From a virus: a stretch of DNA of 64,000 bases. The notes under the pieces were generated by a model. It was not told the origin of the DNA. It saw only the letters and a list, made by a program, of their open reading frames with translations, and ran no database searches. The position numbers were made by a program, and so were the translations under genes. Below are positions 16,783 through 25,185 of the stretch, piece after piece. Every line of letters begins with the position of its first letter. Positions within the stretch are counted from its first letter, which is position 1. The stretch is from positions 18,808 to 82,807 of IMG/VR virus record IMGVR_UViG_3300034101_002296. The stretch is one strand, 5' to 3'.

Positions 16783-17805
16783 ATGATTATTACATATATT
16801 CGATCATCGAGCTATAACAATTATGAATATTGTCAGATGCAGTATTTTATTACATATGTTTTGGGACATCAAAGCATATCTGGAAAGAAAGCACAGCTTG
16901 GTACGATTGTACATAAGGTTATGGAATGTTTAGCTAAATGCAAACAGGCATTACAATCCAGTAGTACAAAAAAATCTTTATCTATTAATGATGACGCGAT
17001 TGGAGATCTGTCATTTACTGCCAACTCTTTATTTACTAAGTCTTTTGTAGATAAGCTTATTAGTAAAAGCTATGATCATTACACAAGTAAATGCACTCAT
17101 GACTATCATTCAGCAGATCTTGCTTTCTGTAAAGACTTAGTTAAAACAGCGTTAGAATATAATGATGGACAATTTGATCCACGTAATAGAAAAATTATTG
17201 CCGCAGAACCACAATTTGATATTCCAATAGAAACTGGATGGGCTAAATACGAATATAAATTACCAAATGGTAAAATTGTTAAAGGTCAATTAGCTATTAA
17301 GGGTACTATTGATCTTGTAACAGAAGTAGATAAAGATGTGATAGAAATCATAGATTGGAAAACAGGAAAAAGACTTAATTGGGCAACAGGGGAAGAAAAA
17401 ACATATGATAAATTATGTCAAGACCCACAGCTGATGTTATATAATTATGCCACATCTAAACTTTTTCCAGAATATAAACAATCAATTATGTCTATCTTCT
17501 TTATTAAAGACGGTGGACCATTTAGTATGTGTTTTGATGAACAGGATCAAAATAATTTCTTGTCCATGCTAGAATCTAGATATAAGCAAATTCAACATAA
17601 TGATTTTCCTAAGCCTATTTCTAATGATAGATCTAATTTTAAATGTACTAAATTATGTCACTTCTATAAGAACAATTGGCCGGGAACAAATAAACCAATG
17701 TGCAATTATGTTGAAGATCATTTAAGAGCTTTTGGATATGATGAAACAATAGAAAAATGCACTAATGATAATTTTGATATAGGATATTATTCAGCGCCGG
17801 GTTAA
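16783..17805 (+). CDS. Cas4/RecB-like PD-(D/E)XK nuclease with Fe-S cysteines
   Basis: 340 residues. The N-terminal SSSYNNYEYCQMQY segment, then a GTIVHKVME helix, match the RecB/Cas4 nuclease family. Catalytic residues are visible as Asp177 (GTIDLV) and Asp191-Trp-Lys193 (EIIDWKTGK). Cys17 plus Cys288, Cys292 and Cys307 (CTKLC, then KPMC) form the four-cysteine iron-sulfur pattern of Cas4 and AddB. The enzyme probably degrades or resects DNA ends for recombination. There is no CRISPR array or other cas gene, so a CRISPR role is not supported. Confidence 0.85.
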   Translation: MIITYIRSSSYNNYEYCQMQYFITYVLGHQSISGKKAQLGTIVHKVMECLAKCKQALQSSSTKKSLSINDDAIGDLSFTANSLFTKSFVDKLISKSYDHYTSKCTHDYHSADLAFCKDLVKTALEYNDGQFDPRNRKIIAAEPQFDIPIETGWAKYEYKLPNGKIVKGQLAIKGTIDLVTEVDKDVIEIIDWKTGKRLNWATGEEKTYDKLCQDPQLMLYNYATSKLFPEYKQSIMSIFFIKDGGPFSMCFDEQDQNNFLSMLESRYKQIQHNDFPKPISNDRSNFKCTKLCHFYKNNWPGTNKPMCNYVEDHLRAFGYDETIEKCTNDNFDIGYYSAPG

Positions 17806-17807
17806 TT

Positions 17808-18290
17808 ATGTTAGAAGTAAAAATTACAGAACAGATGAAAGAGCGAGCTTTTCAAAAGGCCAAAGATATGGGTAAATTGGTTAATTCTATCACTAATGGT
17901 GATGGTAATTTGGCTGGATTTTTAGGAGAAGAAATAGCCAATTCTGTTATTAATGGCACGATTAATAATACTTATGATTATGATATAATTAAAGAAGGAA
18001 AAAAATATGACGTAAAAACAAAAAGATGTACAAGTAAACCAAAAGAATATTACGAATGTTCGATAGCGGCATATAATACTAAACAAAAATGTGACACATA
18101 TGTATTCGTGCGAATAGAATACAAAAATAATAACTGGGGTAGGGCTTGGATTCTAGGATATTTTCCTAAAACAGAATATTTTCAAAAGGCAAGATTTCTA
18201 AAACAGGGGGATATAGACCATAGTAATGGCTTTATTGTAAAAGCTAACTGTTATAATATGGCAATCAAGGATCTTAAACAATATGGCTGA
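17808..18290 (+). CDS. PD-(D/E)XK nuclease-like protein
   Basis: 160 residues. GFLGEEIANSVI (helix with Glu) followed by YDVKTK and later CDTYVFVRI fits the E...D-x-K pattern and strand order of the restriction-endonuclease fold. The D-V-K placement gives the catalytic Asp and Lys. It is the second such protein in a row after the Cas4-like gene, so it may process recombination intermediates or host DNA. The family assignment is by motif only. Confidence 0.6.
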   Translation: MLEVKITEQMKERAFQKAKDMGKLVNSITNGDGNLAGFLGEEIANSVINGTINNTYDYDIIKEGKKYDVKTKRCTSKPKEYYECSIAAYNTKQKCDTYVFVRIEYKNNNWGRAWILGYFPKTEYFQKARFLKQGDIDHSNGFIVKANCYNMAIKDLKQYG

Positions 18291-19191
18291 ATTACTCGAC
18301 TTACATAAAGAATTTCATCTTGGTAATATGTTTACATATAACGTTGGAAAAAAATTAGCCAACTTATTATGTAATAAATTCAGAGTAATTCTAAAGTATG
18401 ATAATGCAGAATTGCCAATATTTAATGATGATTTACTAAATATTGAAATAGCGACCTCAAGAGAAACACACTCTATACCTAATAATTTTTTTAGAGATGA
18501 TGTTTACGCTATTTTTCAAAACTATTTTATGCTAGATAGATGGGAATATCCTATATATAATCCACTAGCATATCCAATGCCAATAGGAACATTTGTCGAT
18601 TTTGATCAGTTGAAATCTATAGAAATCAAACCGATTCCAGAAAGGAAATATGATTTTTCTTTTGTGGGGCAAATACCACACACTGGTACTAGAGATTCTT
18701 TTAAAAGAAATATAGAACAATTAATATTAAAAACTGGCAAGAAGTTTAAATATGTATTAGAATTTACTAATGGTTTTAATAATGGACTATCACATACAGA
18801 ATATGTTGAGCTATTAAACGACTCAAAAATAGCATTGTGTCCACCCGGCGCTTATAGCTTAGAAACATTTAGATTTTTTGAATGCATTAAAATGGGCGCA
18901 ATTCCAATGGTTGAAAGATTGCCCAAGCTGTGGTATTATGAGAATGCACCATTCTTCAAGTGTAGGTGGCACGAATTAGATTTTTATTTATCAACATCTT
19001 TGAATTATCTAAATAGCACTATATCCAGAAACACATTTGAAAAATTAGCTATATATAATATGAACATACTAGATGAGCAACAACTCGCACTACATTTATA
19101 TAAAGTATTACAAAATAGAAATAATATAGATAAAACAATTATACAATCAGAAATACAAAAAATAAGAAGAGAGCTAGAACAATATGTCTAA
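18283..19191 (+). CDS. Exostosin-like glycosyltransferase
   Basis: 302 residues, with the ATG 8 bases inside the previous gene. The C-terminal half carries the exostosin/GT47-type signature: LNDSKIALCPPGAYSLETFR then FFECIKMGAIPMVERL, a sugar-nucleotide binding region. The middle segment KYDFSFVGQIPH is typical too. Close resemblance to the protein at 37163 (shared FETFRFFE-type core and the preceding VGQ/MGQ strand) shows they are paralogues. It is the only sugar gene inside the replication operon, wedged before the polymerase gene. Acceptor unknown. Confidence 0.7.
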   Translation: MAELLDLHKEFHLGNMFTYNVGKKLANLLCNKFRVILKYDNAELPIFNDDLLNIEIATSRETHSIPNNFFRDDVYAIFQNYFMLDRWEYPIYNPLAYPMPIGTFVDFDQLKSIEIKPIPERKYDFSFVGQIPHTGTRDSFKRNIEQLILKTGKKFKYVLEFTNGFNNGLSHTEYVELLNDSKIALCPPGAYSLETFRFFECIKMGAIPMVERLPKLWYYENAPFFKCRWHELDFYLSTSLNYLNSTISRNTFEKLAIYNMNILDEQQLALHLYKVLQNRNNIDKTIIQSEIQKIRRELEQYV

Positions 19192-20779
19192 TATTGCATT
19201 AAATTGTAAAACACATTTTAGTTTACTAAATGGCTTATCACAATGTGACGACTTAGCAAAGAGATGTAATGAGTATGGATATGATGGCTGTGTTATAGCA
19301 GATAAAAAAACCATATCTGGAGCAATAGAGTTTCATCAAGCCTGTAAAAAAAACAACATTAAACCAATTATAGGATGTGATTTTGGCGAATTTATATTGA
19401 TTGCAAAAAATAAATCTGGATGGTTTGAACTAATGAGAATAGTTTCAGATATTGATCATATCATGCTAGAGGATATTGCTAAAACCAACAATATATTATG
19501 TATGTCTAACGATCTAAATATAGAAAAAATTTTTCTAGACAATTTTATTCAATGTAATATAAAGCAATATGCTATCTACTATGTAGATCAAAAGGACGTA
19601 GAGTGTCATCGTATTTTGTTATGTGCGGATCAGAAAACAACATTGCCAAATATAAAGAAAAAGATCAGAAACAATGAAGAATTTGAGCATATGGAATTTT
19701 TTACTAGAAATGATTTCTACTTAACTATTCCGCCAAGTGATACTATTTATCAATCAATTTCTGATAAGTTAAACATATTATGCGAGTCATATGATATAAC
19801 AGAAAAACCACGACTACCAAAATTTCAATGCCCAAATGATATTAATGAAAATGATTATTTGAGGCAGTTATGTAGAATTGGGTGGATGGATAGATTAATC
19901 AAAACTGGTAAAATATTGAATGAAGATAAAAAGACGGAATATACTAATAGAATAAAACATGAACTGGATGTAATACTAAATGCAAATCTCGCCGGATATT
20001 TTCTAATTGTGCAAGATATAGTCAATGAAGTCAAGCGTAGAGGATGGTTAGCTGGTCCCGGTAGAGGTTCAGCCGCAGGGTGTCTGGTATCGTTTCTAGT
20101 AGGAATTACAGATGTGGACCCAATCCAACATGGTCTACTTTTTGAAAGATTCTACAACGAAGGTAGAAACACTAAAGACCACATCTCGTTACCAGATATT
20201 GATGTCGATGTACCAGCTGAATATAGAGATAACATTATTGACTATATCAAAACAAAATATGGACATGAAAATGTATCTCAAATGATTACATTCGGTAGAC
20301 TACAAGGTAGAGCAGCATTAAAAGAGGTTTTAAGGATTAATGATGCCGTGTCATTTGCTGAAATGAATGAGATAACTAAAAGAATACCAAACGAGGCAGA
20401 AATCTCTGATCAGCTAGAATTAATGGGTGAAAAATCTATCATTAATTGGGCATTAGATAATGACGCTGAATCATTAAAGAATTGGTGCTATAAAAACGAA
20501 AATGGCACATTAGAAGGACCGCTAGCAGATATATTTAAACAGGCAATCGACATTGAGGGTACTAATAAGTCGCAAGGCAAACATGCGGCTGGAGTATTAA
20601 TCTCTCAACAAAAACTTCTAGATATATGTCCAATGGTTAAAGACAAAAACGATCAAATGATAGCCGCATTTGAAATGAACGATTTAGAAAGCCAAGGACA
20701 TATCAAGTTCGATATTCTTGGAATTGATTTATTAAGTAAGATCATGGAGATTATTGGAGACGAAAATGACAATAACTAA
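19184..20779 (+). CDS. dnaE: DNA polymerase III alpha, N-terminal half (PHP and palm domains)
   Basis: 531 residues. This half carries the PHP domain and the palm of a family C polymerase. GRGSAAGCLVSFLVG and the catalytic aspartates Asp338 and Asp340 (PDIDVD) and Asp510 (KFDILG) correspond to Asp401, Asp403 and Asp555 of E. coli DnaE, so all three catalytic acids are here. The PHP start reads LNCKTHFSLLNG, with the usual HxH metal ligands replaced, so PHP exonuclease activity is unlikely. The protein ends just after the third aspartate (LLSKIMEIIGDENDNN). The fingers and C-terminal domains are encoded separately at 21688. No intein is visible. Confidence 0.9.
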   Translation: MSNIALNCKTHFSLLNGLSQCDDLAKRCNEYGYDGCVIADKKTISGAIEFHQACKKNNIKPIIGCDFGEFILIAKNKSGWFELMRIVSDIDHIMLEDIAKTNNILCMSNDLNIEKIFLDNFIQCNIKQYAIYYVDQKDVECHRILLCADQKTTLPNIKKKIRNNEEFEHMEFFTRNDFYLTIPPSDTIYQSISDKLNILCESYDITEKPRLPKFQCPNDINENDYLRQLCRIGWMDRLIKTGKILNEDKKTEYTNRIKHELDVILNANLAGYFLIVQDIVNEVKRRGWLAGPGRGSAAGCLVSFLVGITDVDPIQHGLLFERFYNEGRNTKDHISLPDIDVDVPAEYRDNIIDYIKTKYGHENVSQMITFGRLQGRAALKEVLRINDAVSFAEMNEITKRIPNEAEISDQLELMGEKSIINWALDNDAESLKNWCYKNENGTLEGPLADIFKQAIDIEGTNKSQGKHAAGVLISQQKLLDICPMVKDKNDQMIAAFEMNDLESQGHIKFDILGIDLLSKIMEIIGDENDNN

Positions 20780-21002
20780 GCAAGATATTAAAGCTGTTGT
20801 TTTTGCTGGATGCGCTGTAGATTGTGGTGGTGTGTCTATATGTAACATAGAAAATCATCTCAAGAACAAATTGATATCCAGAGCAGCAAAGTACCAAGTT
20901 TGGTCAGATAAGCATCATTGTTATAATATGTATCATAATATTGATGAAGCTGTAGATAAATTTTTTGCATTAACCAGAGGAAAACTGAATGGCAAATCAT
21001 AG
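20766..21002 (+). CDS. Small protein inside the polymerase split, unknown function
   Basis: 78 residues from the ATG at 20766; a TTG at 20754 could add four. It overlaps the end of the polymerase N-half by 14 bases and the start of the exonuclease by 14 bases. Four cysteines (GCAVDCGGVSIC, later HHCYN) and a C-terminal basic tail are present. No family is recognised. Its location suggests a replisome accessory or linker, which is inference. Confidence 0.5.
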   Translation: MTITKQDIKAVVFAGCAVDCGGVSICNIENHLKNKLISRAAKYQVWSDKHHCYNMYHNIDEAVDKFFALTRGKLNGKS

Positions 21003-21678
21003 AGATTATATTGTGTTCGACTTTGAAACTGGTGGCGCTGATCCAAATACATGTCAACCCACACAGATAGCCGCAGTAGCCATACATGCGAAGAAGTTGG
21101 AACTACAACCAAATGGAGTCTTTAATAGTGAAATTAGACCAATAATTGACGATGAAGAAGCTATTAAAGCTGGAGTAGGACCGCTTGAGGATAAGGCATT
21201 AGAGATTACCAGAAAAAATAGAGACACTTTAGCCAAAGCACCGCTACCAAAAGTTGTATGGAAAAAATTTGCAGAATTCTGTAATCAATACAATTTTAAG
21301 AAAACATCATATACCGCACCAGTAGCTGTTGGCTATAATATCATTGGATATGATATGGTTATCGTAGATCGCTTATGTAAACAATATGGACCATTTGATA
21401 AAATCAAAAATGAGCAAAAGATCTTTAATCCAATATTCAAGATAGATCTAATGAATCATATATATTGCTGGTTTGAAAATAATCACGATGTAAAAGGTTA
21501 TAACATGGATTATTTAAGAGATTATTTCGGAATATCTTCAGAAAATTCACATGACGCCTTACAAGACGTTAAAGATACAGCAAATATACTGATAAAATTT
21601 CTAAAGCTACAGCGTAATCTATTAAAGAAAATCAAGTTTGAAAAAGCCTTTGCAAATAGCGAACTCTATATACAATAG
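20989..21678 (+). CDS. dnaQ: DnaQ-like 3'-5' exonuclease
   Basis: 229 residues of the DEDDh exonuclease fold. Exo I is Asp11/Glu13 (DFETGG), Exo II is YNIIGYD with its Asp, and Exo III-epsilon is His188-Asp189-Ala-Leu-Gln-Asp193. The enzyme most likely gives proofreading to the split polymerase, between whose halves it is encoded; the PHP domain of that polymerase looks inactive. No clear clamp-binding motif is seen in the C-terminal tail. The C-terminal ~35 residues are basic and helical. Confidence 0.9.
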   Translation: MANHRDYIVFDFETGGADPNTCQPTQIAAVAIHAKKLELQPNGVFNSEIRPIIDDEEAIKAGVGPLEDKALEITRKNRDTLAKAPLPKVVWKKFAEFCNQYNFKKTSYTAPVAVGYNIIGYDMVIVDRLCKQYGPFDKIKNEQKIFNPIFKIDLMNHIYCWFENNHDVKGYNMDYLRDYFGISSENSHDALQDVKDTANILIKFLKLQRNLLKKIKFEKAFANSELYIQ

Positions 21679-21687
21679 ACAATTAAC

Positions 21688-23235
21688 ATGAAAACATTTA
21701 ACATAAATGATTTTGATGACGACGAGGTTTGGGATTTGATTTGTACTGGAAAAACCAAAGGAGTTTTTCAATTAGAATCTAATCTTGGACGACATTGGGC
21801 TAAACAGCTAAAACCTAGAAACCTATCAGAACTTGCAGCTTTGATTAGTTTAATTAGACCGGGATGTCTAAAGGCGTATGTAGATGGCAAATCTATGACG
21901 CAACATTATATTGATAGAAAACATGCCAAAGACCCAGTAACATATCCTCATGACTCATTGGAGTCAATTTTAAGTGAGACATATGGTGTATTGGTATATC
22001 AAGAACAATCCATGATGATTGCACAAAAACTAGCAGGATTTTCACTAAAAGAAGCGGATTCACTGCGTAAAGCGATTGGCAAGAAAAATGCAGCACTCAT
22101 GAATGAAGTCAAAGAACAATTTATTCAAGGATCAGAAAAACTAAATATAGTCACGAAAGAGTCAGCAGAAGAAATTTTCTCTTGGATAGAAAAATCTAAT
22201 AGATATGCATTTAATAAATCACATGCAGTCTCCTATGCTATCAATGCGTATTGGAGTGCGTATTGTAAAAAATGGAAACCACTAAGCTTCTATAAAACTT
22301 ACCTAAATCATGCACATAGAAAGCCAGACTCACAAAAAGAAATAAAGGAATTAATCACTGATGCAAAATCAAACGATATAGATGTATATCCACCAAGGCT
22401 AGATAATCTATATACAGATTTCACAATCAAGAATGGTAAGATATTTTTTGGCTTAAATCATATTAAAAATGTTGGAGAAGCAGAGTGCAAAAAAATCCAA
22501 GAAATCAAATATAATCATGATATAACTAGATATACATGGCTAGATTGTTTGATAAATATTATTCATAGATACAACCTTAATAAGAGATCCGTTATAGCTT
22601 TAATATCTGCTGGAGCATTTAATGGTAAATATAATCTAGAACATAGAAAAAAGATGTTATATGAATATGATAGTTGGAAATTACTTTCTAATAGAGAGCA
22701 AGATCATATAGCTAATAATTATGCTGGTAAAAAATCACTACATGACTGTATAATAGACTTATTATCAACACTAAAAATAGTACAAAGTAGACAGCAAATC
22801 GTATTAGATATTAGTAATTCACTGAAAAATCCAATGTACAACTTGGAAGATTCAATCGTAACTATAGCCGAAGAAGAATCGAAATATTTTGGATGTTCTT
22901 TAACATGCAATAAGACAGATGCTTCTGACCAATTTCTTGCTGCTAATATGTGCAAAGATATATCCAATGGCTTGATAACAGGTAAGGCAAATATAGTAGT
23001 GAGTATTAACTCTGTTCGTCAATACAAAACAAAAAAGGGTAAAAATCCCGGTCAGATAATGGCTTTTTTGTGTGCTGAAGACAGTAGTGGAATGCTAGAC
23101 TCTATTACCATTTTTCCAGAGACTTATTCAGAATATAAAGATTTATTGACAGAAGGCAATACAGTATATATTAATGGAGAAATCTCTAAAAAGGAAAACA
23201 CATCATTAATTGTAAATAAAGTTACACAAGTTTGA
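21688..23235 (+). CDS. dnaE: DNA polymerase III alpha, C-terminal half (fingers, HhH and OB domains)
   Basis: 515 residues beginning exactly where the N-half stops. It starts with MKTFNINDFDDDEVW then GKTKGVFQLES, matching the E. coli DnaE segment that precedes the fingers. SLIRPG, YLVYQEQ-type sequence (GVLVYQEQSMMIAQKLAG), EADSLRKAIGKK and YAFNKSHAVSY follow in the usual order. A C-terminal OB-fold (about residues 425-515; SGMLDSITIFPE) is present. None of the three catalytic aspartates lies here. Split polymerases must reassemble from two chains; the gene pair spans about 1046 residues against ~1160 for E. coli. Confidence 0.9.
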   Translation: MKTFNINDFDDDEVWDLICTGKTKGVFQLESNLGRHWAKQLKPRNLSELAALISLIRPGCLKAYVDGKSMTQHYIDRKHAKDPVTYPHDSLESILSETYGVLVYQEQSMMIAQKLAGFSLKEADSLRKAIGKKNAALMNEVKEQFIQGSEKLNIVTKESAEEIFSWIEKSNRYAFNKSHAVSYAINAYWSAYCKKWKPLSFYKTYLNHAHRKPDSQKEIKELITDAKSNDIDVYPPRLDNLYTDFTIKNGKIFFGLNHIKNVGEAECKKIQEIKYNHDITRYTWLDCLINIIHRYNLNKRSVIALISAGAFNGKYNLEHRKKMLYEYDSWKLLSNREQDHIANNYAGKKSLHDCIIDLLSTLKIVQSRQQIVLDISNSLKNPMYNLEDSIVTIAEEESKYFGCSLTCNKTDASDQFLAANMCKDISNGLITGKANIVVSINSVRQYKTKKGKNPGQIMAFLCAEDSSGMLDSITIFPETYSEYKDLLTEGNTVYINGEISKKENTSLIVNKVTQV

Positions 23236-23249
23236 GGATTATAGATCAT

Positions 23250-23546
23250 ATGAATAAGTGTCATTTTCTTGGTAGGTTTGTAGATACGCCACAATTGCAA
23301 ACAAATGATTTTGCAAAATTCACTAGATTTCTTCTAGAAATAGAAGAATATAGAAAAGATAAAGATGGAAACAAGCGTAAAAGAAAAGATATATTAGAAT
23401 TTGAAGCATGGGATAGTGCTGCAATAGCGATTACCACTCAATCAATGGCTAATGACTATATAGTAGTAGAGGCCGTAGCTAGAAAAGAAAATAATAATAC
23501 TGTTTTTAGAATCACAACATTTAAAATATTTGTAAATCAAAATTGA
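23250..23546 (+). CDS. ssb: Single-stranded DNA-binding protein
   Basis: 98 residues from the ATG at 23250; a TTG at 23232 is the alternative start. The opening MNKCHFLGRFVDTPQL is typical of SSB, and DILEFEAWDSAAIAIT and VEAVARKE match the OB-fold strands. It lacks the acidic, proline-rich C-terminal tail of bacterial SSB, as in many phage versions, so it would not recruit host partners the same way. It sits just after the polymerase, ending the replication block. Confidence 0.85.
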   Translation: MNKCHFLGRFVDTPQLQTNDFAKFTRFLLEIEEYRKDKDGNKRKRKDILEFEAWDSAAIAITTQSMANDYIVVEAVARKENNNTVFRITTFKIFVNQN

Positions 23547-23547
23547 T

Positions 23548-25185
23548 ATGAAAAAGAAAGTTTTATTCTTATCAGAAGCTCCGTGGTATAGCACTGGATA
23601 TTCTGTATATGGAAATCAAGTCCTAAAAAGACTAGTACAAAATCCATCTTTAGATGTTGCACAAATAGCTATATACGCCTCTTCAGATGACCCACATGTC
23701 AAAGATTTTCCTTGGAAAATTTATGGCAATAAACCATCAAGTAATCATCCACAATATAAGACTTATCAAGTAAGTCCTAGCGCTCAATTTGGGGATTTTT
23801 CTTTTAATGAAGTATTATTAGATTTTAATCCACATTTTGTATTAGATATTAGGGATTGGTGGATGATTGAGTTTCAGCAAAGATCGCCGTTTAGAAATTT
23901 TTTCAAGTGGGCAATAATGCCAACTGTTGATGCTGAACCACAAAATAATCAATGGATTAATACATATGAATCAGCAGATGCTGTTTTTACATATTCAGAA
24001 TTTGGTAGAGATGTACTATTAAATCAGTGTGATAATATTAAGTTTTTAGACATTGCATCTCCAGCAGCAAGTGAATGTTTTACTCCTGTTGCTAACAAGG
24101 CACAACATAAATCACAATGCGGTTTAAGACCAGATTCATTGATATTTGGCACCGTCATGCGTAATCAAAAAAGAAAACTTTATCCAGACTTGTTTGAATC
24201 ATTTAGAGAATTTCTAAATCTATCAAATAGAAATGATGTATTTTTATATTGCCATACATATTATCCAGATATCGGATGGAATATACCAGAATTATTAGAC
24301 ACGTATTCTTTATCTAACAGGGTATTATTTACATACAAATGTAAAAAATGTGGTAAAATTACTACTGATTTTTTTCAAGATGCTATGCAGTTTTGTAAGT
24401 CGTGTGGTAATTTTACTAATGCGTTGGTTGGTATTGGCAATAGCATTACAGAAAAAGAATTAGCTAAAATCTATAATATATTTGATGTATATATACAATA
24501 TGCAAATAGTGAGGGTTTTGGTATGCCGCAATTAGAAGCAGCATACTGTGGTTTACCAGTTGTTTCTATATATTATTCAGCAATGAAGTCTGTCATTGAT
24601 AATATCGGAGGTATAGGTGTAAATCCAATTGCGTTTAGTAAAGAATGCGAAACCGGTTGCAATAGAGCTATTCCAAACAATCAAGAGTTTATTGATATAT
24701 TATTAAGGCTATCAGAAAAAACTCAAGATGAATTAAAAAATATAGGTACTAGCGTATGCAATAAAGCAAGAAAAGCATATAGTTGGGACCAGACAGCAAA
24801 TAAGTGGATGGACTATATATTAAATACAGAAATTATACCAGAGCATCTTTCTTGGAAATCACCATCAAAATTATTTAGTCCAGCACATGCTATTCCAGAA
24901 CAGTTGACTACATCTTTAGATAAGGTTAATTTCATTTTTAATAACGTATTGGGAAAACCAGAATGGATTGGCGGATATCTTTGGAGAAGAGTATTAAGAG
25001 ATTGTAGTTTTGGATATAGGTGTGAAAATCTTGAGCATGATTTTTACTTTAATGAATCGCATATACAATCATATAGTACTGTTAAACCATTTTCTATAGA
25101 TGAAGCCATGAAAGAAATGACAAATTTTAGACTACAAATGAATCATTGGGAACAGGCCAGATTGGAAAAATTTAAAATATCATGA
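23548..25185 (+). CDS. GT4-type glycosyltransferase with an inserted zinc ribbon
   Basis: 545 residues. A GT-B fold with the group 1 signature EGFGMPQLEAAYCGLPVVS (Glu322 and Glu330 of the E-x7-E motif). Between the two Rossmann domains, residues 265-286 form a zinc ribbon: Cys265-x2-Cys268 (CKKCGK) and Cys283-x2-Cys286 (CKSCGN). This insertion is not part of the classic fold. The C-terminal ~110 residues (after SWDQTANKW) are an extra domain. It opens the glycan island, one base after the SSB gene. Donor and acceptor unknown. Confidence 0.8.
   Translation: MKKKVLFLSEAPWYSTGYSVYGNQVLKRLVQNPSLDVAQIAIYASSDDPHVKDFPWKIYGNKPSSNHPQYKTYQVSPSAQFGDFSFNEVLLDFNPHFVLDIRDWWMIEFQQRSPFRNFFKWAIMPTVDAEPQNNQWINTYESADAVFTYSEFGRDVLLNQCDNIKFLDIASPAASECFTPVANKAQHKSQCGLRPDSLIFGTVMRNQKRKLYPDLFESFREFLNLSNRNDVFLYCHTYYPDIGWNIPELLDTYSLSNRVLFTYKCKKCGKITTDFFQDAMQFCKSCGNFTNALVGIGNSITEKELAKIYNIFDVYIQYANSEGFGMPQLEAAYCGLPVVSIYYSAMKSVIDNIGGIGVNPIAFSKECETGCNRAIPNNQEFIDILLRLSEKTQDELKNIGTSVCNKARKAYSWDQTANKWMDYILNTEIIPEHLSWKSPSKLFSPAHAIPEQLTTSLDKVNFIFNNVLGKPEWIGGYLWRRVLRDCSFGYRCENLEHDFYFNESHIQSYSTVKPFSIDEAMKEMTNFRLQMNHWEQARLEKFKIS

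Noticed and set aside
16783-17805. Cas4 as part of a CRISPR system
   Set aside because: No other cas gene or array is visible; the neighbours are replication genes, and Cas4/RecB-type nucleases are common in phages.
19184-23235. Split intein at the polymerase break
   Set aside because: Neither half has intein-type N- or C-terminal sequence; the N-half ends 20 residues after the third catalytic region and the C-half starts directly with polymerase sequence. The usual cyanobacterial intein site (KSH segment) is intact.
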